DNA of 64,000 nt. It comes from Paulinella micropora. Its lineage: Eukaryota > Cercozoa > Imbricatea > Euglyphida > Paulinellidae. The position numbers and the translations under genes are program-made. Each line of letters begins with the position of its first letter. Within the stretch, counting starts at the first letter, position 1. Shown one piece after another: positions 42,521 through 53,284 of this stretch. The stretch spans positions 67,501 through 131,500 of the forward strand of contig WBZZ01003576.1 of assembly GCA_019918135.1 (NCBI GenBank), in the 5' to 3' direction. Below the pieces are notes generated by a model. That model did no database searches. It saw only the letters and a list, made by a program, of their open reading frames with translations, and was not told the origin of the DNA.

Positions 42521-42883
42521 CTAAGCAAGAAATTCTAAGCATATAACAATTCGGCCGGCTAAATTTCCTGTATCAATATTTCCTCTGTCAGTTTCAAGGA
42601 CTTGAAATGTATATTGTCCGTCCGTCCATCCAACGACACCTAAATTATAATTGAGGTTTGAAATGTTTGCTATATTACTATCAGCGAATGTGCCGATAAT
42701 TCCAATTCTGTCCATATAAAGAATTCTGGTTTTGGTTTCAGTCTGGTCGTTCGTATAATGAAGAAACTTAATATTCATTTTGGTTGGTGTGAATGACATT
42801 TGAATATTTTTATTAAATGTGTTGCTTCCCGCGAAATGATTGCTCAGAAAAATAATTTTTTGGTATTTGTGCTCCGTCATCAT
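42521..42883 (-). CDS. Small viral protein, possibly structural
   Basis: 120 residues, intact, mostly beta-strand-like (MNIKFLHYTNDQTETKTRIL, TFQVLETDRGNI). Composition suggests a small beta-sandwich or virion component. It ends just before the ATPase start and is preceded by promoter type 2. Confidence 0.5.
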   Translation of the reverse strand: MMTEHKYQKIIFLSNHFAGSNTFNKNIQMSFTPTKMNIKFLHYTNDQTETKTRILYMDRIGIIGTFADSNIANISNLNYNLGVVGWTDGQYTFQVLETDRGNIDTGNLAGRIVICLEFLA

Positions 42884-42925
42884 ATATATAAAGATTAAAA
42901 AAATCTTTTAGCAAAATCGTTTTTT
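42884..42925 (-). promoter_or_regulatory. Viral promoter type 2, copy 2
   Basis: On the minus strand: TTTTGCTAAAAGATTTTTTT, then AATCTTTATATATATG. The same block precedes 35,553. It lies between divergent genes at 42,883 and 42,967. Confidence 0.65.
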
Positions 42926-42966
42926 GTGAAACTTTTTCAAAAAATTTCTGTATAATATAGAAAAAA

Positions 42967-43218
42967 ATGATTTTAATATTCTTGTTTATGTGGTCTGTGT
43001 TAGGTCGGACGGCCTGCGACTTTTACTCGCGGGTAAGCGAAAAAAAGAATGAGAGTTGTGCTTATTGTATAAAGCAAGGTATTGAAACTAAATTTAAATG
43101 TGTGTATAAGCCTATGAGTGATTGGTGTGTTAGTTTTGATGATGCGGTTCCTTTAATCTGCTCAAATGATGCTATCTGGTATAAAACTCAAGTATATGAA
43201 TGCTCACTTCTTACTTGA
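42967..43218 (+). CDS. Small secreted Cys-rich viral protein
   Basis: 83 residues, intact. A hydrophobic start (MILIFLFMWSVLG) looks like a signal peptide, followed by about seven cysteines. It could act at the host surface or be a structural disulfide protein. Function not known. Confidence 0.5.
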   Translation: MILIFLFMWSVLGRTACDFYSRVSEKKNESCAYCIKQGIETKFKCVYKPMSDWCVSFDDAVPLICSNDAIWYKTQVYECSLLT

Positions 43219-43559
43219 AGAAGGCGATGGAAGGCAGATGCCGATAAGCAATGTTGAAATTCCGACATAAGTATTTGCAACCTCACAAGGTAAGTTCTTT
43301 TCAGATAGCCTCACGATACAAAGGGTTATAATAGCGATAATGATACCCATTTGAAATAAGTATTTAATAAGTCGGATGTCGGTCGGCATGTTTTTTATAC
43401 AACAACAATTCCAGTTATCTTCCAATTCGTGCTCTACTTTTTTTCCTCAGTCTTTAGTTCTACTTCAAGAACACGAGACTTTAATTCTGGAGTTAGTTCG
43501 CCATCCATATCCATAATAGGCGGTGGTCTGTGCAGTCTAGTTGTATTATTGTTGGACAT
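43204..43559 (-). pseudogene. Viral membrane protein
   Basis: It begins MSNNNTTRLHRPPPIMDMDG and overlaps the end of the fibre gene. An acidic/Lys helix, a Cys cluster (NWNCCCIKN) and two hydrophobic segments follow (MGIIIAIITLCIV and VGISTLLIGICL). It is probably a virion or host membrane protein and appears to have one break. Confidence 0.45.
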
Positions 43560-46500
43560 TAGGTAAAACGACTGCTCTGATTTCTGCTAATTGGTTTGCT
43601 TGGTCTTGTAATATATTAAGTAAAGTTTTATTTTCTTTTTCTAAATTAACTACCTTTTCCGCCATGTGTTGAAAAGCACTGACTGATATTGGTATAAAAC
43701 TTGTATATGTTATGCCTTCAAGATTTCCATTTCCATCATCTGCTTTCATTCCACTTTCAGGTACAAATTCAGGAAATATTTTTTTAACTTCATCAGCAAT
43801 AAATCCGTGGTTCTTTTGTTCTTTCTTTTCGTCTGATGTCAAATAATATGAACAACAATTTATTTTCATTAGTTTCTCACAACAATCCCCGCAGTCTAAT
43901 GTTTTAATATCTGATTTTAGCCTCGTGTCCGATGAGTTTGTCCAAGCTCCGTTAAGCGGAACATAATTATAACTGCCAGACGGCTCACCTGAAGAGTTTG
44001 AAGTAGTCCAAGCATGTAGAATTCCCTGAGATGCACAGACCACACCATAATTTGAATATCCTCCTGATTTCATATATATTTGTGGGTCGTAAGTAGAACT
44101 TGGTCTTTGTCTTAATGTTAAAAGTCCGCTGGATGTTGTTGGAAGAGTTAATGTTGAAGAACAACTTATAGCACTCTGAGCATAGATAACTCCACTTCCC
44201 CTCGCATAAAAATTTAAGTCTTGATTGGTGTTGCTTCCCGTAGCATATATTGAATTATAACCAAAACCAACTCCCTGTGTCCCGTTGCTGTGTCTGAATT
44301 CAACACCGGCAGAAGATGCTCCAAGATTGGCTGTGACATATAATCCGACTGGTGTAGCATGAGACCCACTTCTTGCTTCTCCTCTTATATCTGCCGTGCT
44401 ATTAACAACAGATATGCCTGCATTTGCGGTTATTGCCCCTGTATTGCTTATGTTCATCGCCTCGCTAAATGTTATGGCTCCTCCAAGTGATACTCCTGAT
44501 TTGTAGTTAAAAGCGAGTTTGTTGCTCATCTTGTATATTTGAAAGTTTGAGTTTATGTTGCTTGATTTCCAACCACCCCCCTCCCAATAACTATCAAAAC
44601 TTAAAGCTATATTGTCCTGACTATAATTCAATAATTGGAATGTGGGGTAAATTGATGTATGAACGAATGCTTGAATATGCGGACCATTCGCATTTCCGTC
44701 TGTTCCATATAATTCTAAACCACCAGTTACTCCTACTCCTTTCGTTGTTCTGCCTATAATTATCGGTTTGCCTAGTGCTGTTGTTATTTTGTCACTCGTT
44801 GTTAATGTGGTTGTAGTCATGCCAGCAGTTGAAGTGATTGTTCCGGCACTTGTTATGTTGTTTGAGTTCATATCTAAGTCCCCATAAAACCGCATACCGC
44901 CAGCATTGTTAAAACGGACAATGTCAGACGAAGAACTTTTATTATCCAAAAGTTTTGAAATATAAAGACCTGCTCCTTTTACATCAAATGCTACATTCGT
45001 GAATACATTGGTTCGCGGTTCCACTTGTAGCAGTATTTAGAGTAAATAAGAAATATTGATAATCCCCTGATGTCTGTGAAAAGAATATATCTCCTCCATT
45101 TTGGTTTAATATCCGAGCCCCATTATATGTTATATTGCCACCATTAAGGATAACTTGATTATTAAAATCAGCCGTTTGTGTTAAAGTTAGATATTTTATC
45201 GTAGTGCTCGCCCTATTAAATGTTTTACTTCCTGTTATGGTTTGGTCCGTTGTTAGTTTTACATTTTGTACATCTAATGTATCCACATAACTTTTGTTTG
45301 CTCCATCGGTTGTTGCTGATGGTGTGGCTAAGTTTGTTATTCTGTTGTTGTTCAAACTTAATGTTGTTCCAGTTGCAGTTATTATTAAAGTATTACCTGA
45401 ATATAACTCTACATACGAACCAGTTATTTGTATTGGATACCAAGTCGCTGTTGCTGATTTATTATTTAGTTGTTTACAGTTGATGTAAATTTTTATTTCC
45501 TCCGATAGTTTGGTCCCCTGTTAGTTTAACCACTGAAGTATCAAGAACAGAAACATCCAAACTATCAACTAAATTCACATTTGTTATGCTTTGGCTTTTC
45601 ATATTGATACCCGCACTAGCATGTATTATGTTGCTGAATGTTTTGGTTCCTGCTATTGTTTGGTCTCCTGTTAATTTAACCACCGAACCATCAACTGCAA
45701 GAGTGGTGAGATTAATTCCATTATATGTAGAAGCCCCTGAAATAGCATAACCACCCATATTTAATGCTCCTGTCATACTGGCGGTGCCGTCTAATCTAAG
45801 AAAGGGCGATACCACATTTCGCCATTGTCCTGTGCTATAAATAAGCAGTTGATTATCTGTTGCTGTTGTTATAATCACATCACTATGTGTATCAATACTT
45901 CCACTTGCTGACACTTTCGCGTTGTTGGAGTCGTGCTCTGATAACCAAGTTGCGATAGCCCTACCATTTAGTTGATTTACATTTGTAATGTTTTGGTTGT
46001 TCATATTTATTCCTCCCGTCATACTGGCTGTGCCGTCTAATCTCAGAAAGGGTGAAGTCGTATTTCTCTATTGTCCTGTGCTATAAATGAGTAATTGGTT
46101 ACCTGCTGGGAAGCCTGTTATTGTCACATCGCTGTGGCTATCTATACTTCCACCTGCTGACACTTTATCATTGTTATCGTTATGCTCAAATATCCATTCA
46201 TCAACATCTTTGGTATTTAGCAAATTAACTCCTGTTCTATTCTTCCTTCCCATATTAATATTGCCGAATTCATCCACATTTATCGGAAATGTTTTATTTA
46301 CCCAGTTTATTGAATTATATGTTAGATAACTATTAGTGGCTTTTGGTGCGGTTATGACTAAATCAGAAAATGTATCAATTGAACCGAGTGCAGTATTCTT
46401 CCATTTGCCATCTACATCATTATATGTTAAGTATTGACCGACCAATTGCGCAGATATGTTTGTGTCTATCAAATTATAAAGGCTGGTTTGGTGCGGATTG

Positions 46501-46939
46501 GAAGTATTGCTTCTGTGTTGAGTTGAGGCTTTGACTTCGTCGTTGTCCCTCACTCGTTGCTCTGTATAGTATAATTTTTTTCCTTCTTTGATGTCCGTCG
46601 TTGATTTTAAAGCGAGACGTGTGTCAAAGCGGTTATCAGTCCAATAATAATTAAGCCCTTCTTTGATGTCCGTCGTTGATTTTAAAGCGAACCGACCATC
46701 AAAGCGGTTATCAGTCCAATAATAATTAAGTCCTTCTTTTAGGTCTGTTGTTGATTTTAAAAGACGAGACGTGTGTCAAATCGTGCATCAGTATAATAAA
46801 GATTTATTGGGTCGGAATCTTCTGGCACTCTGTCTGTATTCAGACCAACTATGTTCGTGTTCGTTAAGTCTAAGTTTGCGATTGATAGGCTGTCTGTCGC
46901 GATTTCTGACAAGCCGAGTAATGATTTATATTGCGACAT
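43546..46939 (-). pseudogene. Long virion fibre with S74 chaperone end
   Basis: About 1,130 codons with about five breaks. The N-terminus (MSQYKSLLGLSEIATDSL) leads into three near-identical repeats (46,584-46,803), then a beta-helical shaft. The shaft has repeated blocks such as NMNNQNITNVNQL and VKLTGDQTI-G-KTF. The C-terminal part, NSSDTRLKSDIKTLD to QNHGFIADEVKKIFPEFVPE, is a Peptidase S74 intramolecular chaperone. In phage and viral fibres this drives trimerisation and then cleaves itself off. The last 30 residues form a coiled coil. The gene probably encodes the receptor-binding spike. Confidence 0.75.
46584..46803 (-). repeat. Three 75-bp tandem repeats in the fibre gene
   Basis: Units at 46,584, 46,659 and 46,734 encode repeats of the ALKSTTDIKEGLNYYWTDNR type near the fibre N-terminus. 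Confidence 0.85.
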
Positions 46940-46996
46940 TGATATTTTAGAATTACGCTTCGTGCTGTCGCACTCTCGCTTATTCTAAAACATCGG
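46940..46996 (-). promoter_or_regulatory. Viral leader/promoter type 1, copy C
   Basis: On the minus strand: GTTTTAGAATAAGCGAGAGT, then GCGACAGCACGAAGCGTAAT and TCTAAAATATC, just before the fibre ATG. Confidence 0.7.
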
Positions 46997-47142
46997 AAAA
47001 ATTTAAAGAAAAATTAATGGAAACGATGTTTTATAATGACAAAGTCAGAATAAAATATCAAATAATTATTTTTAATTTTTTTTGTTAAATTATACTAACA
47101 AAAAATACAATTATTTTGTGTAATATCATTCGTCGGTAAACA

Positions 47143-47660
47143 ATGCAGTCAAAAAAAGGCTTCAAAAGAAAACTGGAAGAAAGCAGTTCAAGCAAACAGA
47201 GCAAATGCTGAACGTAGAAAGGACGAGTGGGCACGTGAAATGCTTCGTAAAAAAGGAGAATTAAAAGAAGCATCAGTGGAAGAACTTATTGAGACAGATG
47301 CTGAAGTTGGTGTTGCGAAAGAAATACTTAAAAATCCTGAGATTGAAGATGAATCAAGCGAAAGCGATAGCGAAATTGATATGTCTGAGGTTATTGCAAA
47401 TCATATGCTTAGAAAGATAAAAAAGAATGCTAAAAAAACCCAAGAAGAAAACCGCAAAGAAAGCACCACAGCCCCAGAAGCCTGAGAATTACAGCGAAGA
47501 AGAAGAAGGAGAAAGTGAGAGTGAAGAAAGCGAAGATTATGAAACAACAGGCGGAAAACAGCAAGGCGGTAAAAAACGAAGTGAAAAAAATCAGTTAATC
47601 TATATAACAATACACCAAAGAATAAAGAAAAAAGTTTGGAAGCAGAAAAGATATTTTTGA
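47143..47660 (+). pseudogene. Charged Lys/Glu/Ser viral protein
   Basis: About 170 codons with about two breaks. The region EMLRKKGELKEASVEELIET is helical, followed by acidic Ser/Glu stretches and Lys-rich patches (KKTAKKAPQPQKPE). It lies upstream of the integrase on the same strand. Family unknown. A DNA-condensing or core protein is only a guess from composition. Confidence 0.4.
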
Positions 47661-47730
47661 AATTCTAATGATATTTTGTTCTGACTTCGTCATCACAAAA
47701 CATCGTCTACCATTAATTTTTTAAAAGAAA

Positions 47731-47830
47731 AAACGATGTTTTAGAATATAAACAAAGTGTCATAGCAAAATTTGCAGGCGAATTTGTTATAAGCGAAAGT
47801 GCGTAGCACGAAGCGCAATTCTAAAATATC
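47731..47830 (+). promoter_or_regulatory. Viral leader/promoter type 1, copy A
   Basis: AACGATGTTTTAGAATATAA starts the block and GTGCGTAGCACGAAGCGCAA plus TTCTAAAATATC end it at the integrase ATG. The TTTTAGAAT and ATTCTAAAA arms can pair and frame the module. Confidence 0.75.
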
Positions 47831-48822
47831 ATGGATGACAAACACACAACTAGTAATATTAATGCACAGGATAAGGATACACAACTAGAAGATACTCCGC
47901 GAGGCGAACCAACAGAGGAAGAACGGACAAGCACTGCTCAAGAATTATTTCGTCAGACTAAGCCTAGGACTAGAGGGACAACAATATGGGCTGATAAGGT
48001 ATTAGATATGGTTAATATTGATTTAATGGATATGAGTAAGGTTGCTACAAAAAATAAAAATTATAATTTTGCCCTTATTTGGATTGACATTCATAGTCGT
48101 TATGCTTATGCAATACCTATAAAAAATAAATTTTCAACCACCGTTTTAGATGCTCTCAAGAAATTACCAAAGCCTAAAGCATACATATCGGACAATGGTG
48201 GGGAGTTTAAAGGTGCTGTTGGTGAGTGGATGAGAAATAATGGAATCGAACAATTTATGGTTGAAGTAGGCGATCATAATTCGTTAGGTATTGTTGATAG
48301 ATTTGTTAGAACACTAAGAGAAAGATTACACGTATTATGGGCTTTTAATCGTAATTTGATTGGATAAGTTATATTGAAGATGTTGTTTATTATTATAACA
48401 AGAAAGAACATTCAGCGATTAAGGCGGCACCTATTGATGTATTTAAAGGAAATGATATTAGCCAACAACATAGATATGTTGATAAATATTTATTCGGTTT
48501 CAAAGAGGGAGACAAAGTTAGAAAATTAAACAAGAAACACATTCTAGAAAAGGGAGGAAAGACATGGAGCAAGCAAATCTACACAGTCAAAGCCCGTAAG
48601 GGATACCGGATTGTATTAACAAATGATGATATAGTGCCACCACGACATTTATTAAAGACAGATGCAACTAACGAACCGGAAGAGACAGATATTAATAAAG
48701 AACTAAAGCAACTAACTAAAGAAAAACAAACAAAGCATTTACTTAAACGAGAGGAAATAGACCCTGCCAACATCAGAACTTCTTCCCGACAAAGGAAGAA
48801 AAAAGAAATAATGGACTTGTAG
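47831..48822 (+). pseudogene. Retroviral-type integrase of the Polinton-like virus
   Basis: About 330 codons with about one break. The rve core shows a first Asp in VNIDLMDMSK, a second in AYISDNGGEF and a Glu in the helix HNSLGIVDRFVRTLRERL. ALIWIDIHSRYAYAIPIKNK is typical of Polinton and virophage integrases. A C-terminal SH3-like region (KVRKLNKKHILEKGGKTW) and a basic tail follow. This enzyme inserts the viral genome into host DNA. Confidence 0.75.
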
Positions 48823-48827
48823 TAATA

Positions 48828-49265
48828 TTATTTCTTGAAGTGATAGGTGGCAAACTTTGAATACACAGGGACCTTAGTGTGTATGTAGTACCCCTTTACC
48901 GCCGACCAAGAATGAAACACGCGGATAACATTCTTAGAATCGATGGTGACAAAATAAACTTTTGCCTCTCCAGGGCTCTTCATGAATTTTGCCTCAACCC
49001 TGTTATTCCCTGGCTTGATGAAAACAAGGTCTGGTGTCTTGTTATCGTTGACGAACTCGACGAAACACTTACTTTCTTCACGATGCTTTAGTGGGGACAG
49101 CACCTGGGCTTCGTATAGTTGTATTGCATCTAAAGCATTTGAAACAGCACCAACATCCTCCTCTTCGTCTTCGTGAAGTGGGCGTTTCGCGTCGGGAGTG
49201 GTTGGCTCTGTGGTCGCTGAAGGTGTCTCAGCTGGCGGATTGTCTGGCTTCTTCTTTGGAGGCAT
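48828..49265 (-). CDS. Unrecognised intact gene, GC-richer than its neighbours
   Basis: 145 residues from the ATG at 49,265 (MPPKKKPDNPPAETPS). A Pro/Thr-rich disordered start is followed by an acidic linker and a compact beta-rich domain (DLVFIKPGNNRVEAKFMKSP, then KVYFVTIDSKNVIRVFHSWS) to a TAA at 48,828. Base composition is closer to host DNA than to viral DNA, so it could be host-derived cargo. It converges with the integrase with a 5-bp gap. Confidence 0.5.
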   Translation of the reverse strand: MPPKKKPDNPPAETPSATTEPTTPDAKRPLHEDEEEDVGAVSNALDAIQLYEAQVLSPLKHREESKCFVEFVNDNKTPDLVFIKPGNNRVEAKFMKSPGEAKVYFVTIDSKNVIRVFHSWSAVKGYYIHTKVPVYSKFATYHFKK

Positions 49266-49462
49266 AGCACCTGCCCCACACCAAAAAGCACAAAAAAACA
49301 TGTGTGGGCAGTGCCTTGAAGCCGTTTTTTTTTGTATTTCGTAAATAAATAGGAGATAAATATTTTTTTGAAATAGTCAAATAATAAGTGTGCTTTTATG
49401 TTGTAGTGAAATGTGTGTCGTGTTCGTTGATGAGAAGTGAGCAGGTAGGCAGACAGCACAGA

Positions 49463-50305
49463 TCACACAACCATTTTTGACTCCACTCTCGCTTTATTAA
49501 CATACAATTTATATTTAACTATCACTTCATCAAATGTATCACCTTTTTCAATTAAGTTACGTGCAAAATTTTCCTCTTGGCGAGACATTTGAAATTTATT
49601 TTTTTCTAACCACTTTTCCAAAAATGCTATTTCTTTCTTAATCTCTTTTTCTTTTCTAAGTCTCTGCCTATTAACTTTTCTCTCTTCTTCCATTCGTCTT
49701 TTGTCTTCTTTTAGTTCCTCATACTGCCACGACCGCTCAGATCCTGGGCAATTTTGAATCGTTCGAGCCTCCTCACTCAAACGTCTTTGTGCGCCGTGTG
49801 CTCTCTGGTGAGCACGTCGTGTGGAACAAATACCTGGTGCGGGAATTGGAGGAACGCGGCCTCTGGAACGACCAGCTCCGTGATAAAATCATTGCCGACG
49901 GCGGGAGCGTGCAAAGATGCGATTTGCCCCAAGACCTCAAAAACATCTACAAGACCGTGTGGGAAATTCCCCTTCGTTTGCAGCTGCACCTGGCTGCCGA
50001 TCGCGGGCCTTTTGTCTGTGGCTCGCAGTCGCTCAACTTACACATGACCGACCCTAATGAAAGAAAAGTCAGCAGCTGTCATTTCTACGCATGGCAGCTC
50101 GGTTTAAAACAACCTATTATGTAAGAACACAGGCCGCTAGCAAGGCCCTGGGACCGGCCGACTGTGCAGTGTCAGAAATAATTTTTTTGTTGCTCTTGTC
50201 AGAATAATAATCAATCCAATTATTTTCTTCTCTTTCTATTTCTAACTCACTTTCGCTTGAAATTTCATTAGCATCTTTTGCTTCATAATCAATAAATTCG
50301 CTCAT
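49463..50305 (-). pseudogene. Charged helical viral gene interrupted by an inserted host fragment
   Basis: The start at 50,305 (MSEFIDYEAKDANEISSESE) and the far part (LEKWLEKNKFQMSRQEENFA, down to 49,463) are AT-rich and viral in composition. A GC-rich block of about 440 bp with host coding sequence on the other strand lies between them (49,729-50,170). The viral gene is thus a single gene opened by an insertion. Family unknown. Confidence 0.5.
49729..50170 (+). pseudogene. Ribonucleotide reductase large-subunit fragment (host-derived)
   Basis: One plus-strand frame over most of the block reads AQILGNFESFEP, NVFVRRVLSGEHVVWNKYLV, LEERGLWNDQLRDKIIADGG, IYKTVWEIP, GSQSLNLHMTDPNERKVSSC and HFYAWQLGLK. 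This follows the order of the C-terminal half of eukaryotic class I RNR large subunits (in human RRM1, RRVLSGEF, GLWHEEM, LYKTVWEI, SQSLNIH). The block is GC-rich, has no start codon or intron, lacks both protein ends, and sits inside an AT-rich viral gene on the opposite strand. It is a captured piece, not a working enzyme. Confidence 0.85.
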
Positions 50306-50341
50306 CTATTCAAGAAGAACTGCGAGAAAGTAGGCCAAAAC

Positions 50342-50375
50342 TGCGAAAACGTAGAAATGTTTCTGTGTTTTCGCA
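50342..50375. terminator. Near-perfect hairpin between viral genes
   Basis: Arms TGCGAAAACGTAGAAA and TTTCTGTGTTTTCGCA pair at 14 of 16 positions with a 2-nt loop. It lies between the end of the polymerase gene and the start of the next minus-strand gene. Relatives of large DNA viruses and virophages end transcripts at such hairpins, and that role is inferred here. Confidence 0.5.
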
Positions 50376-50575
50376 TTTTCTCAGAAAAACCATGTGATGA
50401 GATTGTGCATTGACTGAGGAAAAAAACACGACGCAAAAAATTTATTTGTCCTCTGTCATGGTTAGGGGTGGTGTAATTAGTAAGTTGGTGATGTTGTCCG
50501 TCATTGTCGGCGGTTCAACTCTCACTGCTTACTCTTGACAAACCATTTCTTGCCTGATGCCTTTTTTTTTTCTCT

Positions 50576-50607
<32 letters not shown>

Positions 50608-50636
50608 CCTTTTTTGTAAATTCCTTTTTTTTCGCT
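50376..50636. other. Non-coding gap with T-run
   Basis: Contains a T-run of about 35 bp near 50,575-50,607. No gene seen. Confidence 0.5.
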
Positions 50637-53120
50637 TTAATAGCCGTATGGTAATGTTATAATCTGGTTTTCTATTAGTGGTTGTATTACTCTTTTTGTG
50701 TAGGTAAATGAAAATATCTTTTGTATGTGCTCAGACGAAATTGTTTTAGTCTTTTTGTTTCTCGTTATTTTGCTGTTGGTGTGAATGGTTAAATTTCCAG
50801 CCTCTGCCACAGTCTTTGCTATACACTTTTCACCTTTTGTTTCAAGTAAGTCCTCTAATTCTTCATATGCCTTCTTAGATAGTTCAGTGTCTTGTACTTG
50901 TAATCCGTTGCTTATAATACTAAACATATTAACCAAGTTCAATTTCTTACAAGTCTCCTAATTCATTGAGAAGCACTTTAATTTCATTTTCGTAGTTCCG
51001 TCATCTAGTATGTAGCAGTAGGATTTAGGACCTTCTCCAACAAATGTGGTTATCTTTCTGCTTACCTTTGTCTTTTTGTCTATCAATTCGTCTCTCCATT
51101 GCCCTAGTAAATCTCATGTTGGTATTGTTGTCTGTCCTTCTTTTTCATCTACTGAATAAATCACACTATCTGTGTCGTGGTATAATACTCTATTACCTAA
51201 TCGGTCCATCATATCATACAATCTCATCTGTGCGTGTGCTGTAGTAAATAGTGCTATACAGATATTCGTATTGTATGGGTCTGATACTTTTTCTGGGTGT
51301 AGGTTGTAAGACAGTTCTAGGCATTCTTTGTTTATCACATTAATTGATACTTCATTTATCTTTTTATCATTTAGTATTTTGTATAGTTCTGCTTCAATCC
51401 TTACTATTTTTGTTTGTGTCTTGTTGTTTTGTTGTCCAAATTTTCCCCATAGTGAGTTCAGACATAGTTTCGCCACAGCCCTTCTTCCTTCATTCTTTTC
51501 AATCTTGCTTTTGTCTAATTTAATTTTCATCTTTTCTTCATAGTCCTTAATGTAGTTGTCTTTGTCTTCTTCTGTTATTACATTTGAAGGATAGCCACTT
51601 GATTCCTGTTTCACTCTTAGAAATGTTTTAATATATTCTTTAAATAGTTCAGTTGTCTGCTCATTCCAATGCAATAATTCATAAGTTTTAATAAGTCTGT
51701 AGCCTTTTTGTATTGCTTTGTAAATAAGCGGTGTCGCCCATGTGTCTCTCAGTATTCTGTCCTCATCAGCGAGCTGACATTTGTCCTGTAAGCCTTCCTT
51801 ACCACATTTATTACATAGATAATACATCATCTTTCCTCTATCTTGACATGGAAGGACTGGGTGAATTAGTCCTCTAGGTGGCAGTATTTTTATTTTTGCT
51901 ATGCCAAATGATGTTTTATTATTCAACATATCATATGTTTCTTTTCCTCTTATTGCTTTGTGGTGTTTAACAGGATAGGGGTCATAGTACATAACAGTCT
52001 GATAGAGAGCGCACATCTATATACTTAACATACTGATACTCGCTCATTGACTTCCAGTATAGAGACAGAACATTCACTCTTCCACCAAACATAGCATGTC
52101 GTGGATTAATTGTTTCTTGCTCAATTAATGTCTCTTCTATTGTGCCTTTGAATTCTTCCTTTGTTCTTATCATATTCCATTGACACCCCCATATTGTTAT
52201 TATTGACTAACTTCAGGATGCTGACTTATTAAAGTTTCTCGTAGTTTAGTTTCCTTGTATAGTTGCCCAAATGTTTTATTAACAGACCTTTCTCTATTCA
52301 GTTCATTTCCATTAAAACAGTCAGGACACCCGTGCCAATAACAACCATGGAACGCATATGCAGTTTTTGTGTTCTCGTCATATCCATCTAAGTATGCTTT
52401 CACACCTTTAGGTAAGTTTAGTATTTTTTCTTTACCATTTAGACCATGTTGAATTTTTGCATTGTCCTTTTTTCTCTGTATGCTAACCATTCCACACACA
52501 TATGAATTGTTTTTGATTTGTCTGTTCTGTTTGTCGGTATGACTGCTATGCTGTCCTCATGCATGTAGTTTGCTTTGAATAGTGCCATACATGTAGATGC
52601 AATTGTAGTGTATTGAAATGGATCAATACCAAACTCCATAAATTGTTTCCTAAACTCAATACACCCCCGTCTTAGTATATCTACATCACTATGACAATAT
52701 TCAATCATTTCTTTATTGAAATCAAATACTTTGCTTTTTTGCTCATCATACAACTTTAGAAAATCATCTCTTTTCTTCTTTGAAAATGAGTTATAACCAT
52801 AGTCATCTTTGTCTGGCATTTTCCCTATGTATGATTGGTTGTCTGTTTTATTGAAAAAGTGAGGAAAATATCATTTCTTTAATTCTGTAAGTCCAAATGT
52901 ATCAGGAAAGTCAGATAAATATAGTAAGGAAAGACAGACTATCTATATATCTAATCTGTTCCTTTCCATTACCAATTGACATCATCATTATTTTTCCACC
53001 TTCATAGATTACAAATGGAGTTATGCTTTTTTCAATCAACAATTTCAGCACAAATTGACAATCATACCCACGCGCATTATGTGCTTTGAATGTATAACAC
53101 TTATGTTTTACACCCAACGC
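50637..53120 (-). pseudogene. Protein-primed DNA polymerase B, N-terminus missing
   Basis: The remains of a DNA_pol_B_2 polymerase, with several breaks. The exonuclease region holds KAHNARGYDCQFVLKLL and later EYCHSDVDILRRGC. Then come a Cys-containing segment (AFHGCYWHGCPDC), a YYDPYPV segment, KLCLNSLWGKFGQ (template-binding Lys/Tyr motif) and YHDTDSVIY (catalytic DTDS). Family members usually exceed 1,000 residues, and here the N-terminal part before the exonuclease is absent at the right edge. It replicates the genome from protein-primed ends in relatives. Confidence 0.75.
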
Positions 53121-53170
53121 CCACTCGCAGAATTATTCAATGTTTTTATGTATGATTGGTGTGCTGTCGG

Positions 53171-53187
53171 AGGGGGTTTCACCCCCT
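53171..53187. other. Perfect 7-bp GC hairpin
   Basis: AGGGGGT, TTC, ACCCCCT between the polymerase remains and the small basic gene. It stands out in AT-rich DNA and may be a transcript-end signal. Confidence 0.45.
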
Positions 53188-53284
53188 ACAATACATATTG
53201 ATTGGAATATAATTTTTCCAAAAAACTTTTTATTTATATTATATATATATATAATATTACATTATCTTTAATATGAATTTTTTT

